Source: Salinicola endophyticus
GTDB taxonomy: Bacteria; Pseudomonadota; Gammaproteobacteria; Pseudomonadales; Halomonadaceae
Length of the DNA: 64,000 nucleotides
Reading direction: 5' to 3'
Assembly (NCBI RefSeq): GCF_003206575.1
Contig: NZ_PZJO01000004.1
Span: 149,735-213,734, forward strand
Below the pieces are notes generated by a model. It saw nothing but the letters and a program-made list of their open reading frames with translations, made no database searches and was not told the origin of the DNA. The translations under genes and the position numbers were made by a program. Below, one piece after another: positions 9,368 through 18,151 of the stretch (the first letter of the stretch is position 1; every line of letters starts with the position of its first letter).

Positions 9368-9393
9368 GCTTTTTGCTAGTGAGTGGCTTTCTG

Positions 9394-9536
9394 AGAGGGT
9401 GTTTACAAAATCGACGAGCGAAGGCGAGACAAGGCGAAATCGGCCGAAAAGACGGAGTTTACGGGGTGTAAATGAGTACTTTGAGGTCGATTTCAACGCC
9501 GTATCGTCGAGCGCAGGCATTTTGTAAACACCCTCT
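9394..9536. mobile_element. MITE-like element, family 1, copy A (143 bp)
   Basis: Perfect 18-bp terminal inverted repeats (AGAGGGTGTTTACAAAAT at 9394-9411, its complement at 9519-9536) enclose a partly self-complementary core that includes TCGACGAGCGAAGGC and GGCGAAATCGGCCGAAAAG. TCTGAG occurs at each boundary and may be a target duplication. No transposase inside. A similar copy lies at 19521. One strand is an open frame, which creates a false extension of antisense reading frames through it. Confidence 0.75.
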
Positions 9537-9552
9537 GAGGCCGGCAAGGCGC

Positions 9553-10854
9553 TCAGCGATTCATTGCCTGGGGCAGATAGAGCACGATCTCCGGGAACAG
9601 CCGCAGCAGCAGAATCGCCAGCAGCATCAGCAGGAAGAACGGCAGCGTTGCCTTGGCGATGGTGAAGATGTTCTTGCCGGTCAGCCCCTGGATCACGAAC
9701 AGGTTGAAGCCCACCGGCGGCGTGATCTGCGAGATCTCCACCACGATCACCAGATAGATGCCGAACCAGATCGGGTCGATGCCGGCGGCATTGATCAGCG
9801 GCATGATGATCGCGGTCACCAGCAGGATCAGCGAGATCCCGTCGAGGAAGCAGCCCAGCACCAGCAGGAACAGCGTCAGCACCACCAGCAGCAGGTTGGG
9901 CGAGAGCCCCATGTCGGCGATGGCGGTGGCCAGCTGCGTGGGCAACTGGGTGAAGCTCATCGCCGAGGAGAGGAAGGAGGCGCCGGCGATGATGAAAGCG
10001 ATCATGCACGAGGTGCGCAGCCCGGCGAACATCGATTCGAGGAAGATATGCCGGTCGAAGTGGCCGTTGAGCCGTGCTATCAGCATCGACAGCACCACGC
10101 CCACCGCCGCAGCCTCGGTGGGCGAGGCGACACCGCCGTAGATGCTGCCGAGAATCCCGCCGATCAGTGCCAGCAGCGGCAGCAGGCGCCAGCTGTTGCG
10201 CAGCTTTTCGCCCAGCGGCATCGATGGCTCGGCGTGGCCGGCGCCACCGCGGCGCCCGGCACTGAGCGACCACACCACCAGATAGAGCATGAACAGCGCC
10301 AGCAGCAGTAGCCCCGGGCCGATGCCGGCCATGAACAGCCGCGAGATCGACTGCTCGGTGACCACTCCGTAGACGATCATCATGATCGAGGGCGGGATCA
10401 GCAGGCCCAGCGTCGAGGCGCTGGCGAGCGTGCCTAGCGCCAGGGTCTCGCTGTAGCCGCGGCGCTCAAGCTCCGGCAGGGTCATCTTGCCGACCGTGGC
10501 GCAGGTGGCGGCGGAAGAGCCGCACACCGCGGCGAACAGGCCGCTGCCGATGATATTGGCATGCAAGAGCCGGCCCGGCAGCCGGTTGAGCCAGGGCGAC
10601 AGCGCGCGGAACATGTTATCGGCGAGCCCCGAGCGGAACAGGATCTCGCCCATCCACACGAACATCGGCAGCGCGGTCAGGTCCCAGCCGTAGCTGGCGC
10701 CCCAGAAGTCCGAGGCGAGAATCGGCCCGACCTCGAAGCTGGAGAAGCCGGTGAGGGCCAGCCAGCCGGTACCGAGCAGGGCGAAGGCGATCCAGACGCC
10801 GCCGCCGAGCAGCAGCGCCAGGGTGAACAGGGTGGCGAGGCTGAGCGTCAGCAT
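9553..10854 (-). CDS. dctM: TRAP transporter large permease (DctM-like)
   Basis: 433 residues, about 12 hydrophobic segments, matching DctM. Family landmarks: SGLADNMFRALSPWLNRLPG, GSGLFAAVCGSSAATCATVG and TPPVGFNLFVIQG. It forms the ion-coupled translocation channel in the inner membrane. Last gene of the dctP-dctQ-dctM operon, read leftward; 59-bp gap after dctQ. Context with pxpABC suggests 5-oxoproline or a related acid as substrate (inference). Confidence 0.92.
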   Translation of the reverse strand: MLTLSLATLFTLALLLGGGVWIAFALLGTGWLALTGFSSFEVGPILASDFWGASYGWDLTALPMFVWMGEILFRSGLADNMFRALSPWLNRLPGRLLHANIIGSGLFAAVCGSSAATCATVGKMTLPELERRGYSETLALGTLASASTLGLLIPPSIMMIVYGVVTEQSISRLFMAGIGPGLLLLALFMLYLVVWSLSAGRRGGAGHAEPSMPLGEKLRNSWRLLPLLALIGGILGSIYGGVASPTEAAAVGVVLSMLIARLNGHFDRHIFLESMFAGLRTSCMIAFIIAGASFLSSAMSFTQLPTQLATAIADMGLSPNLLLVVLTLFLLVLGCFLDGISLILLVTAIIMPLINAAGIDPIWFGIYLVIVVEISQITPPVGFNLFVIQGLTGKNIFTIAKATLPFFLLMLLAILLLRLFPEIVLYLPQAMNR

Positions 10855-10913
10855 GCGAGGCCCTCGAAGTCAGCGAACGGAAAGGTGGCGGTAAGGCTGC
10901 GCGGCATCGCGTG

Positions 10914-11474
10914 TCACTCCCCGCCGTGGGCGTCGTCGCCCGGCGCCACGTAGGCAGACGGGGCGGTCACGGCCTGGCGCAGTGTCGCCAGCAGCGCTTC
11001 GGCCAGCGCCAGACAGAGCAGCGCGATGCCGCTCACCAGCACGCTCTGCGGGATCCACAGCGGGATCGCCATCAGCCCCGAGGAGACGTCGCCGTAGTCG
11101 AGACTCTCCCGCACCAGGCCGATCAGCTGCCACACCAGCAGGACGCTCAGCGCCAGCGAGATGGCCAGGCAGGCTGCCTCGAACCACACCCTCAGAGCCG
11201 GCGGCAGGCGCCCGATCAGCAGGGTGACGCGGATGTGTGCATGGTGGGTGAAGGTATAGGCCAGGCTCAGGAAGGTCGCGCCGACCAGCAGGTAGGCGGC
11301 GATCTCGGAGACGCCGCTGATCTCCAGGCCCAGACGGCTGGCGCCGACGGCCTTGAGCAGGGCATCCAGGCAGCGCAGTAGCACCTGCAGGGTGACCAGG
11401 GCACAGATCGACAGCATGCAGGCGGCGGCGCCCCAGGCGCCGAGGCGGTAGAGGGGGTCGAGTCGGAACGTCAT
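10914..11474 (-). CDS. dctQ: TRAP transporter small permease (DctQ-like)
   Basis: 186 residues with four hydrophobic segments (about 12-35, 60-80, 100-120, 140-165), the DctQ pattern. Partner of the large permease. Sits between dctP and dctM. The ATG at 11472-11474 is the only reasonable start. DctQ proteins diverge widely, so the call rests on topology and position. Confidence 0.88.
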   Translation of the reverse strand: MTFRLDPLYRLGAWGAAACMLSICALVTLQVLLRCLDALLKAVGASRLGLEISGVSEIAAYLLVGATFLSLAYTFTHHAHIRVTLLIGRLPPALRVWFEAACLAISLALSVLLVWQLIGLVRESLDYGDVSSGLMAIPLWIPQSVLVSGIALLCLALAEALLATLRQAVTAPSAYVAPGDDAHGGE

Positions 11475-11533
11475 CGCGCTAGCTCACGGAGTGGCGGTAG
11501 GGAACGAGGGCCCAACGGCGGATGGGCCCGGCA

Positions 11534-11556
11534 AGGACCGCCGCGCGGGCGGTCCT
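11534..11556 (-). promoter_or_regulatory. Intercistronic hairpin between dctP and dctQ
   Basis: Perfect 9-bp stem (11534-11542 with 11548-11556) and 5-base loop, with no T run after it on the operon strand. A hairpin behind the binding-protein gene commonly protects that mRNA so that it outnumbers the permease message; that role is inferred. Confidence 0.55.
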
Positions 11557-11565
11557 GTGGGAGGC

Positions 11566-12564
11566 TTACTGGGACTGCTGGGCCTGGCGCTCGCGATAGC
11601 GTGTCACCAACTCCTTGGCCTGGTCGCCGGCGCGGGCCTGCCAATCCTCGAACAGCTGCTGACCGGCGGCCTTGAGCTGCTGCTGTAGCTCGGCGCTGGG
11701 CTGGCTGATGGTGATGCCGTGGGTCTCCAGCGCCTTGGCGCTCTTGGCGGCATCCGCCTTGCTCATCTGCCACCCGCGCTGCTCCGCCTTGGCGGCGGCG
11801 TCGAGCACGGCCTGGCGGGTGTCCGCGTCGAGGCGGTCGAAGGCGCGCTTGTTGACGAACACGATGTTCTTGGGCAGCCACAGCTTGGCGTCGTTGTAGT
11901 TCGAGACATAGTCCCACGCCGACATCGAGTTACCGGTGGAGACCGAGGTGATCATCGCATCGACACGGCCGGTGCTGAAGGCGGTGGGGATGTCCGCCTC
12001 TTCGGTCTGGGTGGGAATGCCGCCGAGGTTCTCGACGAAGCGCTGGGTGTTGATGTTGGGCGCACGCACGCGCAGGCCCTGGAACTGCGAGGCGTCGGTC
12101 AGGGTGAAATCGGTATAGATCCCCTGGGCCGGCCACGGCACCGCGTAGAGCGGCATCAGCCCCTCCTTGGCGAACAGCTCGGTGATGATCGGCTTGGACG
12201 CCTGCCACAGATCGAAGGCGTCCTGGTAGCTGGTGGCCAGGCCGGGCAGGGTATCGACTTCGTAGATCGGCGACTCGTTGGAGAGAATGGAGAGGAACAC
12301 CTCGCCCGCCTGCACTGTACCGCGGCGCACCGACGGCTTGATCTCGGCATGACTGATCAGCGAGCCGCCACTGTGGACATTGATGGTCAGCTTGCCGTCG
12401 GTGGCCGCGGCGACATCCTCGGCGAACGCCTTGGTGTTCTGGGTGTGGAAGCTGGCATCGCCGTACGGCGTGGCGAGGTTCCACTGCTCGGCGAAGGCCG
12501 GCGTGGAGAGGCTCAGGGCGCCGGCGGCGGCCAGCATGCAGAGGGAAAAGACGCGATTGGGCAT
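11566..12564 (-). CDS. dctP: TRAP transporter substrate-binding protein (DctP-like)
   Basis: 332 residues. Signal peptide about 1-25 (cleavage after AFA). DctP fold signatures: WNLATPYGDASFHTQNTKAF at the mature N-terminus, GGSLISHAEIKPSVRRG, GLRVRAPNINTQRFVENLGG (the conserved Arg that pairs with the substrate carboxylate) and VDAMITSVSTG. Periplasmic capture of a carboxylate. First gene of the operon and next to a LysR gene, with pxpABC beyond, which suggests an amino-acid-derived acid as ligand. Confidence 0.92.
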   Translation of the reverse strand: MPNRVFSLCMLAAAGALSLSTPAFAEQWNLATPYGDASFHTQNTKAFAEDVAAATDGKLTINVHSGGSLISHAEIKPSVRRGTVQAGEVFLSILSNESPIYEVDTLPGLATSYQDAFDLWQASKPIITELFAKEGLMPLYAVPWPAQGIYTDFTLTDASQFQGLRVRAPNINTQRFVENLGGIPTQTEEADIPTAFSTGRVDAMITSVSTGNSMSAWDYVSNYNDAKLWLPKNIVFVNKRAFDRLDADTRQAVLDAAAKAEQRGWQMSKADAAKSAKALETHGITISQPSAELQQQLKAAGQQLFEDWQARAGDQAKELVTRYRERQAQQSQ

Positions 12565-12639
12565 GAGACGGTCCTGATTATTATTGAATGAACGACATCT
12601 GAATCATTCTTCAAGCAGGCCGCCGATGGCGTCAAATCG

Positions 12640-13602
12640 TTAATTCTTATCCGCAGTATCGGTCCAGACTTTCACCCCTGGCAGTGGCGTCTCTGGCTGC
12701 TCGGCGTCCGCCCGGAAGTAGTCGGCGGCGCAGTCCTGGGCCAGCTGCGACACCCGGCGACAGAAGCTCGGATAGTTGCTGGTGCGCCAGGTCGCGTCGT
12801 AGTACATCGCCGGCAGCGGGCTCGGCAGCGCCAGCCGCAGCAGCTCGCCGCGGGCGCAGGCATCGGCCACGGTGGCCACCGGCAGCGACCCGATGCCGAC
12901 ACCGTCGACACTCATGCGCACGATGGTCATCAGCGTGGTCGAGCAGTGGATCTTGGGGTCCTCGAGGCCCTGCTCGGCGAGATAGGTCACCAGTTCGCCA
13001 TAGGGGCGGGCGAGCTTGCTGAACGAGACGAAGGGGAAGCGCGCCAGCGCCGCGTTGCCGCCGCCCTCCAGCGCCGCGCGGTGCTGCGGGGCGACGAACA
13101 GGCCCATCTCGTAGGTCGCCAGCGGCAGCTGCTCCACCGCCAGGTTGGGCGCCACGCCATCCATGGCGAAGATCATGTCGAGGTCGTTGTCGGCCAGGCG
13201 CTGCTGCAGGAACGGCGAGATATCCACGGTCAGTTCGATGGTCAGCTGCGGGTGGCGCTCCGCCAGGCGGTTCAGGAAAGTGTTGAACCAGCTGTGGGCG
13301 ATGGTCTCGATCACCCCCAGACGCAGCGTGCCGGAGAAATCCTCCTGATTCTGGAACAGGCGCAACGCCTCCTCGCGGCTCTCCAGCAGGCGCTCGGCGT
13401 GGGCGTAGAACTCGCGTCCGCGCAGGGTCGGCTGTACCGGCCGTGCCGAACGATCGAGCAGCGACTCGCCCACCGTCGCCTCCAGTCGCGTGATGCGGTC
13501 GGAGATGGAGGGTTGGGTCAGGTGCAGGCGCGTGGCGACCTTGCGAAAGGAGCCCAGTCTGACCACCCAGACGAAGGCTTCCAGCTCCTTGAAATCGAAC
13601 AT
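12640..13602 (-). CDS. LysR-type transcriptional regulator
   Basis: 320 residues from the ATG at 13602, chosen because GAGGG lies 7 bp upstream and the protein then opens with the winged helix MFDFKELEAFVWVVRLGSFR. The frame runs further upstream without family resemblance. C-terminal LysR substrate domain from about 90. It lies between dctPQM (same strand) and pxpABC (divergent), so it is well placed to control both; effector unknown. Confidence 0.88.
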   Translation of the reverse strand: MFDFKELEAFVWVVRLGSFRKVATRLHLTQPSISDRITRLEATVGESLLDRSARPVQPTLRGREFYAHAERLLESREEALRLFQNQEDFSGTLRLGVIETIAHSWFNTFLNRLAERHPQLTIELTVDISPFLQQRLADNDLDMIFAMDGVAPNLAVEQLPLATYEMGLFVAPQHRAALEGGGNAALARFPFVSFSKLARPYGELVTYLAEQGLEDPKIHCSTTLMTIVRMSVDGVGIGSLPVATVADACARGELLRLALPSPLPAMYYDATWRTSNYPSFCRRVSQLAQDCAADYFRADAEQPETPLPGVKVWTDTADKN

Positions 13603-13806
13603 GCAGGGCCCTCGAGCAGACGGAAAAGGTGATCGATTCTTGGACGGCGGGGCGCAGGCGTCAACCGAGAGGGGCATCGGCGCGTCAACCATCCGATAGG
13701 TCCGGGGCATGAAAGGTTGCGCCGATACTGCGCATCGCGAAAAACGATTGGACCCTGACGTGAGCGCTTTCTTACAGTGCCATCAGGCAGCACTACCAAG
13801 CGTGAT

Positions 13807-13884
13807 AACGCAAAGTCATCACAGCAAGCCATAACGACAAGCCATAACAACAAGTCACGACAGCGAGTCATGACGACAGCCAAG
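13807..13884. repeat. 13-bp degenerate tandem repeat, 6 units, against pxpA RBS
   Basis: Units such as AACGACAAGCCAT, AACAACAAGTCAC and GACAGCGAGTCAT follow at an exact 13-bp period, ending 10 bp before the pxpA ATG at the GAGGTG ribosome binding site. It occupies what should be the pxpA leader and may affect transcription or translation spacing. Confidence 0.75.
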
Positions 13885-13894
13885 AGGTGATTCG

Positions 13895-14647
13895 ATGCGC
13901 GTCCCCCTGCTCAACTGCGACATGGGCGAGAGCTTCGGCAACTGGCCCCTGGGGCTCGACGAACAGGCGATGCCCTACGTCGACTGTGCCAATATCGCCT
14001 GCGGCTTCCACGCCTCCGATCCTGACGTCATGCGCCGCACGGTGGCGCTGGCGATCGCCCATGACGTGCGCATCGGCGCGCATCCCGGCTATCCCGATCT
14101 GGTCGGTTTCGGCCGCCGCTCGCTGGCCTGCTCGGCGGCGGAGGTGGAGAACCTGATGCTCTACCAGATCGGTGCCCTGGAGGGCATGTGTCGGGCCGAG
14201 GGCGGGCGGGTCAGCTACGTCAAGCCACACGGCGCGCTCTACAACGACATGGCCCGCGACCCCGAGCTGTTGCGCGCGGCGATGGGCGCCATCGTGCGCT
14301 ACGACCGCGAGCTGCCGCTGCTGGTGATGTCCACCGCGGACCCCGCGCCGGCGCGGGCGCTGGCGGAAGAGCTGGGCGTGACGCTGTGGTTCGAGACCTT
14401 CGCCGACCGCGCCTACGACGCCGATGGCCATCTGGTCTCGCGGCGCCAGCCCGGCGCTGTCCACCATGCGCGCGAGACGATCGTCGCCCAGGCGGTGACC
14501 CTGGCCCGGGGCGAGGCACTCACGGCCAGCGATGGCAGCGCCTTGACGCTGGCCGCGGATACCCTCTGCGTGCATGGCGACAACGCCGAGTCGGTGGCGG
14601 CGGTCAAGGCGATCCGCGAGGCGTTCCAGGCGCTGGAGGAAGCATGA
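13895..14647 (+). CDS. pxpA: 5-oxoprolinase subunit PxpA (LamB/YcsF family)
   Basis: 250 residues. Begins [18 protein letters not shown], the family's hallmark, then [21 protein letters not shown] and [11 protein letters not shown], which supply the metal/active-site His and Asp residues. Works with PxpB and PxpC in ATP-dependent hydrolysis of 5-oxoproline to glutamate. GAGGTG ribosome binding site 7 bp upstream. Stop overlaps the pxpB start as ATGA. Confidence 0.95.
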   Translation: MRVPLLNCDMGESFGNWPLGLDEQAMPYVDCANIACGFHASDPDVMRRTVALAIAHDVRIGAHPGYPDLVGFGRRSLACSAAEVENLMLYQIGALEGMCRAEGGRVSYVKPHGALYNDMARDPELLRAAMGAIVRYDRELPLLVMSTADPAPARALAEELGVTLWFETFADRAYDADGHLVSRRQPGAVHHARETIVAQAVTLARGEALTASDGSALTLAADTLCVHGDNAESVAAVKAIREAFQALEEA

Positions 14648-15357
14648 GCCCGGCGCCCACGCCGCGGCTCGAGACCGTCGCCATGGATGCGCTGATGGTG
14701 CGCCTGTTCTCGCGCATCGACGAAGCCAACATGCCCTGGACCCTGGCCGCCGACAGCGCCCTGCGCGAGCGTTTCGGCGCCGCGCTGATCGATCTGGTGC
14801 CCTCCTATACCACGCTGCTGATCCACTACGACGTCACCCGGCTGACCCACGCCGAGGCGCGCGCGCTGGCCCTGGCGGCCCTCGACGGCCTGGAGCCGGC
14901 GGCGGCGAGCACAGCACGCGAGCACGTGATTCCGGTGTGGTACGACCCGAGCGTCGGCCCCGAGCTGGAGACCATCGCCGCGCGCCTCGAGATCTCCCCG
15001 CAGGAGGTGATTCGCCGCCACTGCGCGCGGGACTACTGCGCCTTCGCCCTGGGCTTCGCCCCCGGCTACGCCTTCATGGGGCTGGTCGAAGAGACGCTGG
15101 CCACGCCGCGGCTCGAGACACCGCGCCAGCGCGTGCCGGCGGGCAGCGTCGGTATCGCCGAGCGCCAGACCGCGATCTATCCGATGCGCTCGCCGGGGGG
15201 CTGGAACATCCTCGGGCGTACCGCGGTCAAGCTGTTCGACCGTGACCGCGAGGAGATCAGCCTGTTCCGGCCCGGGGATCGGGTGCGGTTCGAAGCGATC
15301 GATCGCGCCACCTTCATCGATCAGGGCGGTGACGTCACCCCGATGGAGGAGCGCTGA
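14644..15357 (+). CDS. pxpB: 5-oxoprolinase subunit PxpB (KipI-like)
   Basis: 237 residues. The frame is open far upstream, but the ATG at 14644 overlaps the pxpA stop by 4 bp and gives the family N-terminus. KipI/AHS1 domain motifs: [42 protein letters not shown], and [18 protein letters not shown]. Part of the ATP-dependent 5-oxoprolinase with PxpA and PxpC. Confidence 0.95.
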   Translation: MSPAPTPRLETVAMDALMVRLFSRIDEANMPWTLAADSALRERFGAALIDLVPSYTTLLIHYDVTRLTHAEARALALAALDGLEPAAASTAREHVIPVWYDPSVGPELETIAARLEISPQEVIRRHCARDYCAFALGFAPGYAFMGLVEETLATPRLETPRQRVPAGSVGIAERQTAIYPMRSPGGWNILGRTAVKLFDRDREEISLFRPGDRVRFEAIDRATFIDQGGDVTPMEER

Positions 15358-16364
15358 TGGCCGGGTCGAACAATACAGCCGGTCTGCAGGCGAGCGCACA
15401 GCAGACGGCCGAGCAGCAGACAGGAGCGCACATGGCGCAGGAGACAGCGGGTGGCGCGCTGGTGGTGATCCAGGCCGGGCCCCAGGCGCTGGTGCAGGAT
15501 CAGGGGCGCTTCGGCGTGCGCCATCTGGGGGTGACCCAGGGCGGTGCGCTCGACTGGGTATCGCTGGGCTGGGCCAACTGGCTGCTCGGCAATGCGCCCA
15601 CCGCGGCGGGGCTGGAGGTCGCGGTGGGCGGACTGACGCTGGAGGCACAGTCGCGGTTGACGCTGGCGCTGGCCGGCGCGGATCTGAGCGCGCGGCTCGA
15701 CGACACGCCGATCGCGCCCTACACCCACTTCGTCATCGAGGCCGGCCAGCAGCTGGTGTTCGAGCGCCCGCGGCACGGGCTGCGCGCCTACCTGGCGCTG
15801 CCCGGCGGAATCGCCGCCACGCCGGTGATGGGCAGCCTCGCCAGCGTGATGCGTGAGCAGCTGGGGGGCCTCGATGGCCAGGGCCGAGCGCTGGCCAAGG
15901 GGGACCGTCTGGTCGCCCGCCACGCCGAGTGCCGGACGCGCCGGCTCGACACGCCGCCGGACCCGGTCGCGGCCGGTGCGCCGCTGGCGCTGGTCACCGG
16001 CGCCCAGATCGCGCATTTCGACGGCAGCAGCCTGTTCGACGCCTTCAATCAGGCGTGGCAGGTCGACAGTCGTGCCGACCGCATGGGCGTGAGGCTCACC
16101 GGGCCGGTGCTGCGCTGCCGACTGGGCGGCATGATCTCCGAGGGGATCCCCCTGGGCGCGGTTCAGGTACCACCGGATGGCCAACCGATCGTACTGCTCA
16201 ACGACCGCCAGACGGTGGGCGGCTACCCCCGGCTGGGGGCGCTGTCGCCACTGGCGTGTGCTCGGCTGGCGCAGTGCCAGCCGGGGGATAGCGTGCGCTT
16301 CGCGGCGGTCACCCCGCAGCGGGCCCGGCGTGACTATCTGGCCCAGCTCGCCCGTTGGCAGTGA
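15357..16364 (+). CDS. pxpC: 5-oxoprolinase subunit PxpC (biotin-dependent-carboxylase-like, KipA)
   Basis: 335 residues; start overlaps the pxpB stop by one base (TGATG). AHS2/KipA domain: QDQGRFGVRHLGVTQGGALD near the start, AYLALPGGIA, and SEGIPLGAVQVPPDGQPIVLLNDRQTVGGYP. The first 25 residues are a non-conserved Gln/Ala-rich extension, so translation may begin at the ATG at 15432. A perfect hairpin at 16395 follows. Confidence 0.95.
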   Translation: MAGSNNTAGLQASAQQTAEQQTGAHMAQETAGGALVVIQAGPQALVQDQGRFGVRHLGVTQGGALDWVSLGWANWLLGNAPTAAGLEVAVGGLTLEAQSRLTLALAGADLSARLDDTPIAPYTHFVIEAGQQLVFERPRHGLRAYLALPGGIAATPVMGSLASVMREQLGGLDGQGRALAKGDRLVARHAECRTRRLDTPPDPVAAGAPLALVTGAQIAHFDGSSLFDAFNQAWQVDSRADRMGVRLTGPVLRCRLGGMISEGIPLGAVQVPPDGQPIVLLNDRQTVGGYPRLGALSPLACARLAQCQPGDSVRFAAVTPQRARRDYLAQLARWQ

Positions 16365-16394
16365 CCCCGAGCGGGCAGTGATGCCGACAGAGCG

Positions 16395-16424
16395 GCGGCG
16401 CCCCGGCACTGGCCGGGGCGCCGC
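16395..16424. terminator. Hairpin between convergent genes
   Basis: Perfect 13-bp GC-rich stem (16395-16407 with 16412-16424) and 4-base loop, without a T run on either side. It lies between the pxpC stop and the convergent DUF4174 gene; a bidirectional stop or mRNA 3' end is likely. Confidence 0.5.
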
Positions 16425-16433
16425 AGGTAGAGG

Positions 16434-16886
16434 TCAACTGCCTGCGCGACGCATCGGCATGCGGTCGATGGTGTCATAGATCTGCTGCAGATCGACGTCG
16501 CCCTCAAGCTCCACTTTCTTGCCGCCATCCTTGCCCACCAGGATGGTGGTCACCCCCCGGCTCGGGTCGACCCCGAGTGCGTTGATCAGTGCGCGGGTCT
16601 CGTAGGGGGTCATCGCCACACCGTGGCGTGTCCCCTGGTCCCCCTCCACCGTATAGAGCAGCATCTCGCGCTCGTCGAACTGTGCCTGGGTCGCCGCCAA
16701 CTGGCGGCGCAGGTCGCGGTAGGCTGGGGCCTGGGCGTCGGGCGTGACCACGATCAGGGGCCGGAACTGCCAGCGATCGGTGATCAGCGGGTTGGCCGGG
16801 TCGGCGCCTTGTGTGGTCTGTGCCTGGGCGCTGCCAATGCCCATGGCAGCGCTCAGCGCGAGGGTGGCGATCCACCGGGTTTTCAT
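16434..16886 (-). CDS. DUF4174 domain-containing exported protein
   Basis: 150 residues from the ATG at 16886 (GGGAGAGAC is 6-8 bp upstream; the longer frame has no such site). Signal peptide about 1-23, cleaved after AQA. The mature part has WQFRPLIVV, ALINALGVDP and TTILVGKDGGKKVE, which fit DUF4174, a small thioredoxin-like periplasmic family without a known reaction. No CxxC motif is present. Expressed alone, convergent with pxpC. Confidence 0.75.
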   Translation of the reverse strand: MKTRWIATLALSAAMGIGSAQAQTTQGADPANPLITDRWQFRPLIVVTPDAQAPAYRDLRRQLAATQAQFDEREMLLYTVEGDQGTRHGVAMTPYETRALINALGVDPSRGVTTILVGKDGGKKVELEGDVDLQQIYDTIDRMPMRRAGS

Positions 16887-17102
16887 GGCTGTCTCTCCCT
16901 GGGTTGGGTCAGGCGTGTTGAGATCTCTCATCGCGGCTCGCCTGGGAAATCTCGACAGGCCCAAGGTGGGGTGGCGCGAATCATCAACCTGGACCATGAG
17001 TGTGTAGAGCCCTGGCGCGTGAGGACTATCCGACGATGGTGTGTCGGGATACAGCCTAGCGTGTCTCCATCACGGCGGGGAGAGTCCCGCATCGTTGCAG
17101 GC

Positions 17103-17120
17103 TTGCAAATAAATTTGCAA
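17103..17120. promoter_or_regulatory. 18-bp palindrome upstream of RpiR-type regulator
   Basis: TTGCAAAT-AA-ATTTGCAA, perfect 8-bp arms, 48 bp upstream of the regulator's start. RpiR-family proteins bind such palindromes; an autoregulatory operator is the likely role. Confidence 0.5.
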
Positions 17121-17167
17121 AAAAGGAAATCAAGGGTTAGCGTCACTTCATTACAGGGAGGACGGTC

Positions 17168-18085
17168 ATGACCGCCACCGCCGGTTTCGAGATGCCACCC
17201 ACCTCCATCGCCGCGCTGCAGGCGCTGGCAATTGCCGCACGTCGCGGCGAGGCGCAGGCGCCCAAGCTCACGCCGGGCGCGCTCAAGCTGCTGGAGCAGC
17301 TGCTGGGCGCCCCCGAGCCGGCCGCGACCCTGAGCATCTCAGGGCTGGCCGAGCGCAACGGGGTCAACGCCTCCAGCCTGACCCGCCTGGCCCACGCCCT
17401 GGAGCTGAGTGGCTTCAAGGCGCTGCAGGCGCTGTTCCGCGCCGATGCTGCCAGCGGCGCTTTCTACTCCACCCGCGCCGAGCGCCTGCTCGATCTGAGC
17501 CACAGCGCCGCGAGCGAGGCCCGGGGCCCGCAGCAACAGCAGCTGTGGGATGAAGAGTCGATCAACCTGGCCCGGACGCTGGAGCACTTGAGCGAAAAGA
17601 GCCTGGCGCAGGCGGTGCAGGCACTGATCGAGGCACGGCGCATCCATGTGGTCGGGCAGCGTGCCTGCTTCGCCGGAGCCCACTATCTCGCCTACTACCT
17701 CGGCTATCTGCGCGGTGACGTACGTCTGGTCGACTCCCTCGGCGGCACCAATCTGGAGCTGGCGCGGGAGCTCGGCGAAGGGGACCTGGTGGTGGGTATT
17801 GCCTACCGTCCCGAGACCCGGGTCAGCGTGGATTACTGCCAGCAGGCGCAGGAGCAGGGGGCGCGGCTGCTGGCGCTGACCAATCACCCTGCGTCACGTC
17901 TGGCCGAGATGGCCTGGCTGACGCTGGTGGCCCAGGCCCAGGGGCCGTTCTTCTTCAACCCCATGGGCAGTCTGTTCGTCACCCTGGAGACGCTGCTGGC
18001 GTGCATGGCCCATGAGATGGGCGCCGACGCGGTAGCCTCGATCCGGCGTCGCGAAGCCATGATCGCGCGCTGGCAGGTGGAGTGA
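17168..18085 (+). CDS. MurR/RpiR-family transcriptional regulator
   Basis: 305 residues: N-terminal helix-turn-helix (ERNGVNASSLTRLAHALELSGFKALQ, about 60-85) and C-terminal SIS sugar-phosphate-binding domain from about 140 (IHVVGQRACFAGAHYLAYYLGYL; DLVVGIAYRPETR). AGGGAGG ribosome binding site. Reads toward the aminotransferase 66 bp downstream and probably controls it. Ligand unknown; the SIS domain suggests a phosphorylated or related metabolite. Confidence 0.9.
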   Translation: MTATAGFEMPPTSIAALQALAIAARRGEAQAPKLTPGALKLLEQLLGAPEPAATLSISGLAERNGVNASSLTRLAHALELSGFKALQALFRADAASGAFYSTRAERLLDLSHSAASEARGPQQQQLWDEESINLARTLEHLSEKSLAQAVQALIEARRIHVVGQRACFAGAHYLAYYLGYLRGDVRLVDSLGGTNLELARELGEGDLVVGIAYRPETRVSVDYCQQAQEQGARLLALTNHPASRLAEMAWLTLVAQAQGPFFFNPMGSLFVTLETLLACMAHEMGADAVASIRRREAMIARWQVE

Positions 18086-18151
18086 GCGTGCGCCGCGATC
18101 TCGCGCCACCCCATCACGTGCCCCCCTTCAATCCATAGGAGCCATCTGCAC

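Noticed and set aside
8336-10273. A 645-codon open frame on the minus strand
   Set aside because: It runs antisense to the Gfo/Idh/MocA gene, through a terminator and the MITE-like element, and into dctM in the wrong frame; no domain resemblance.
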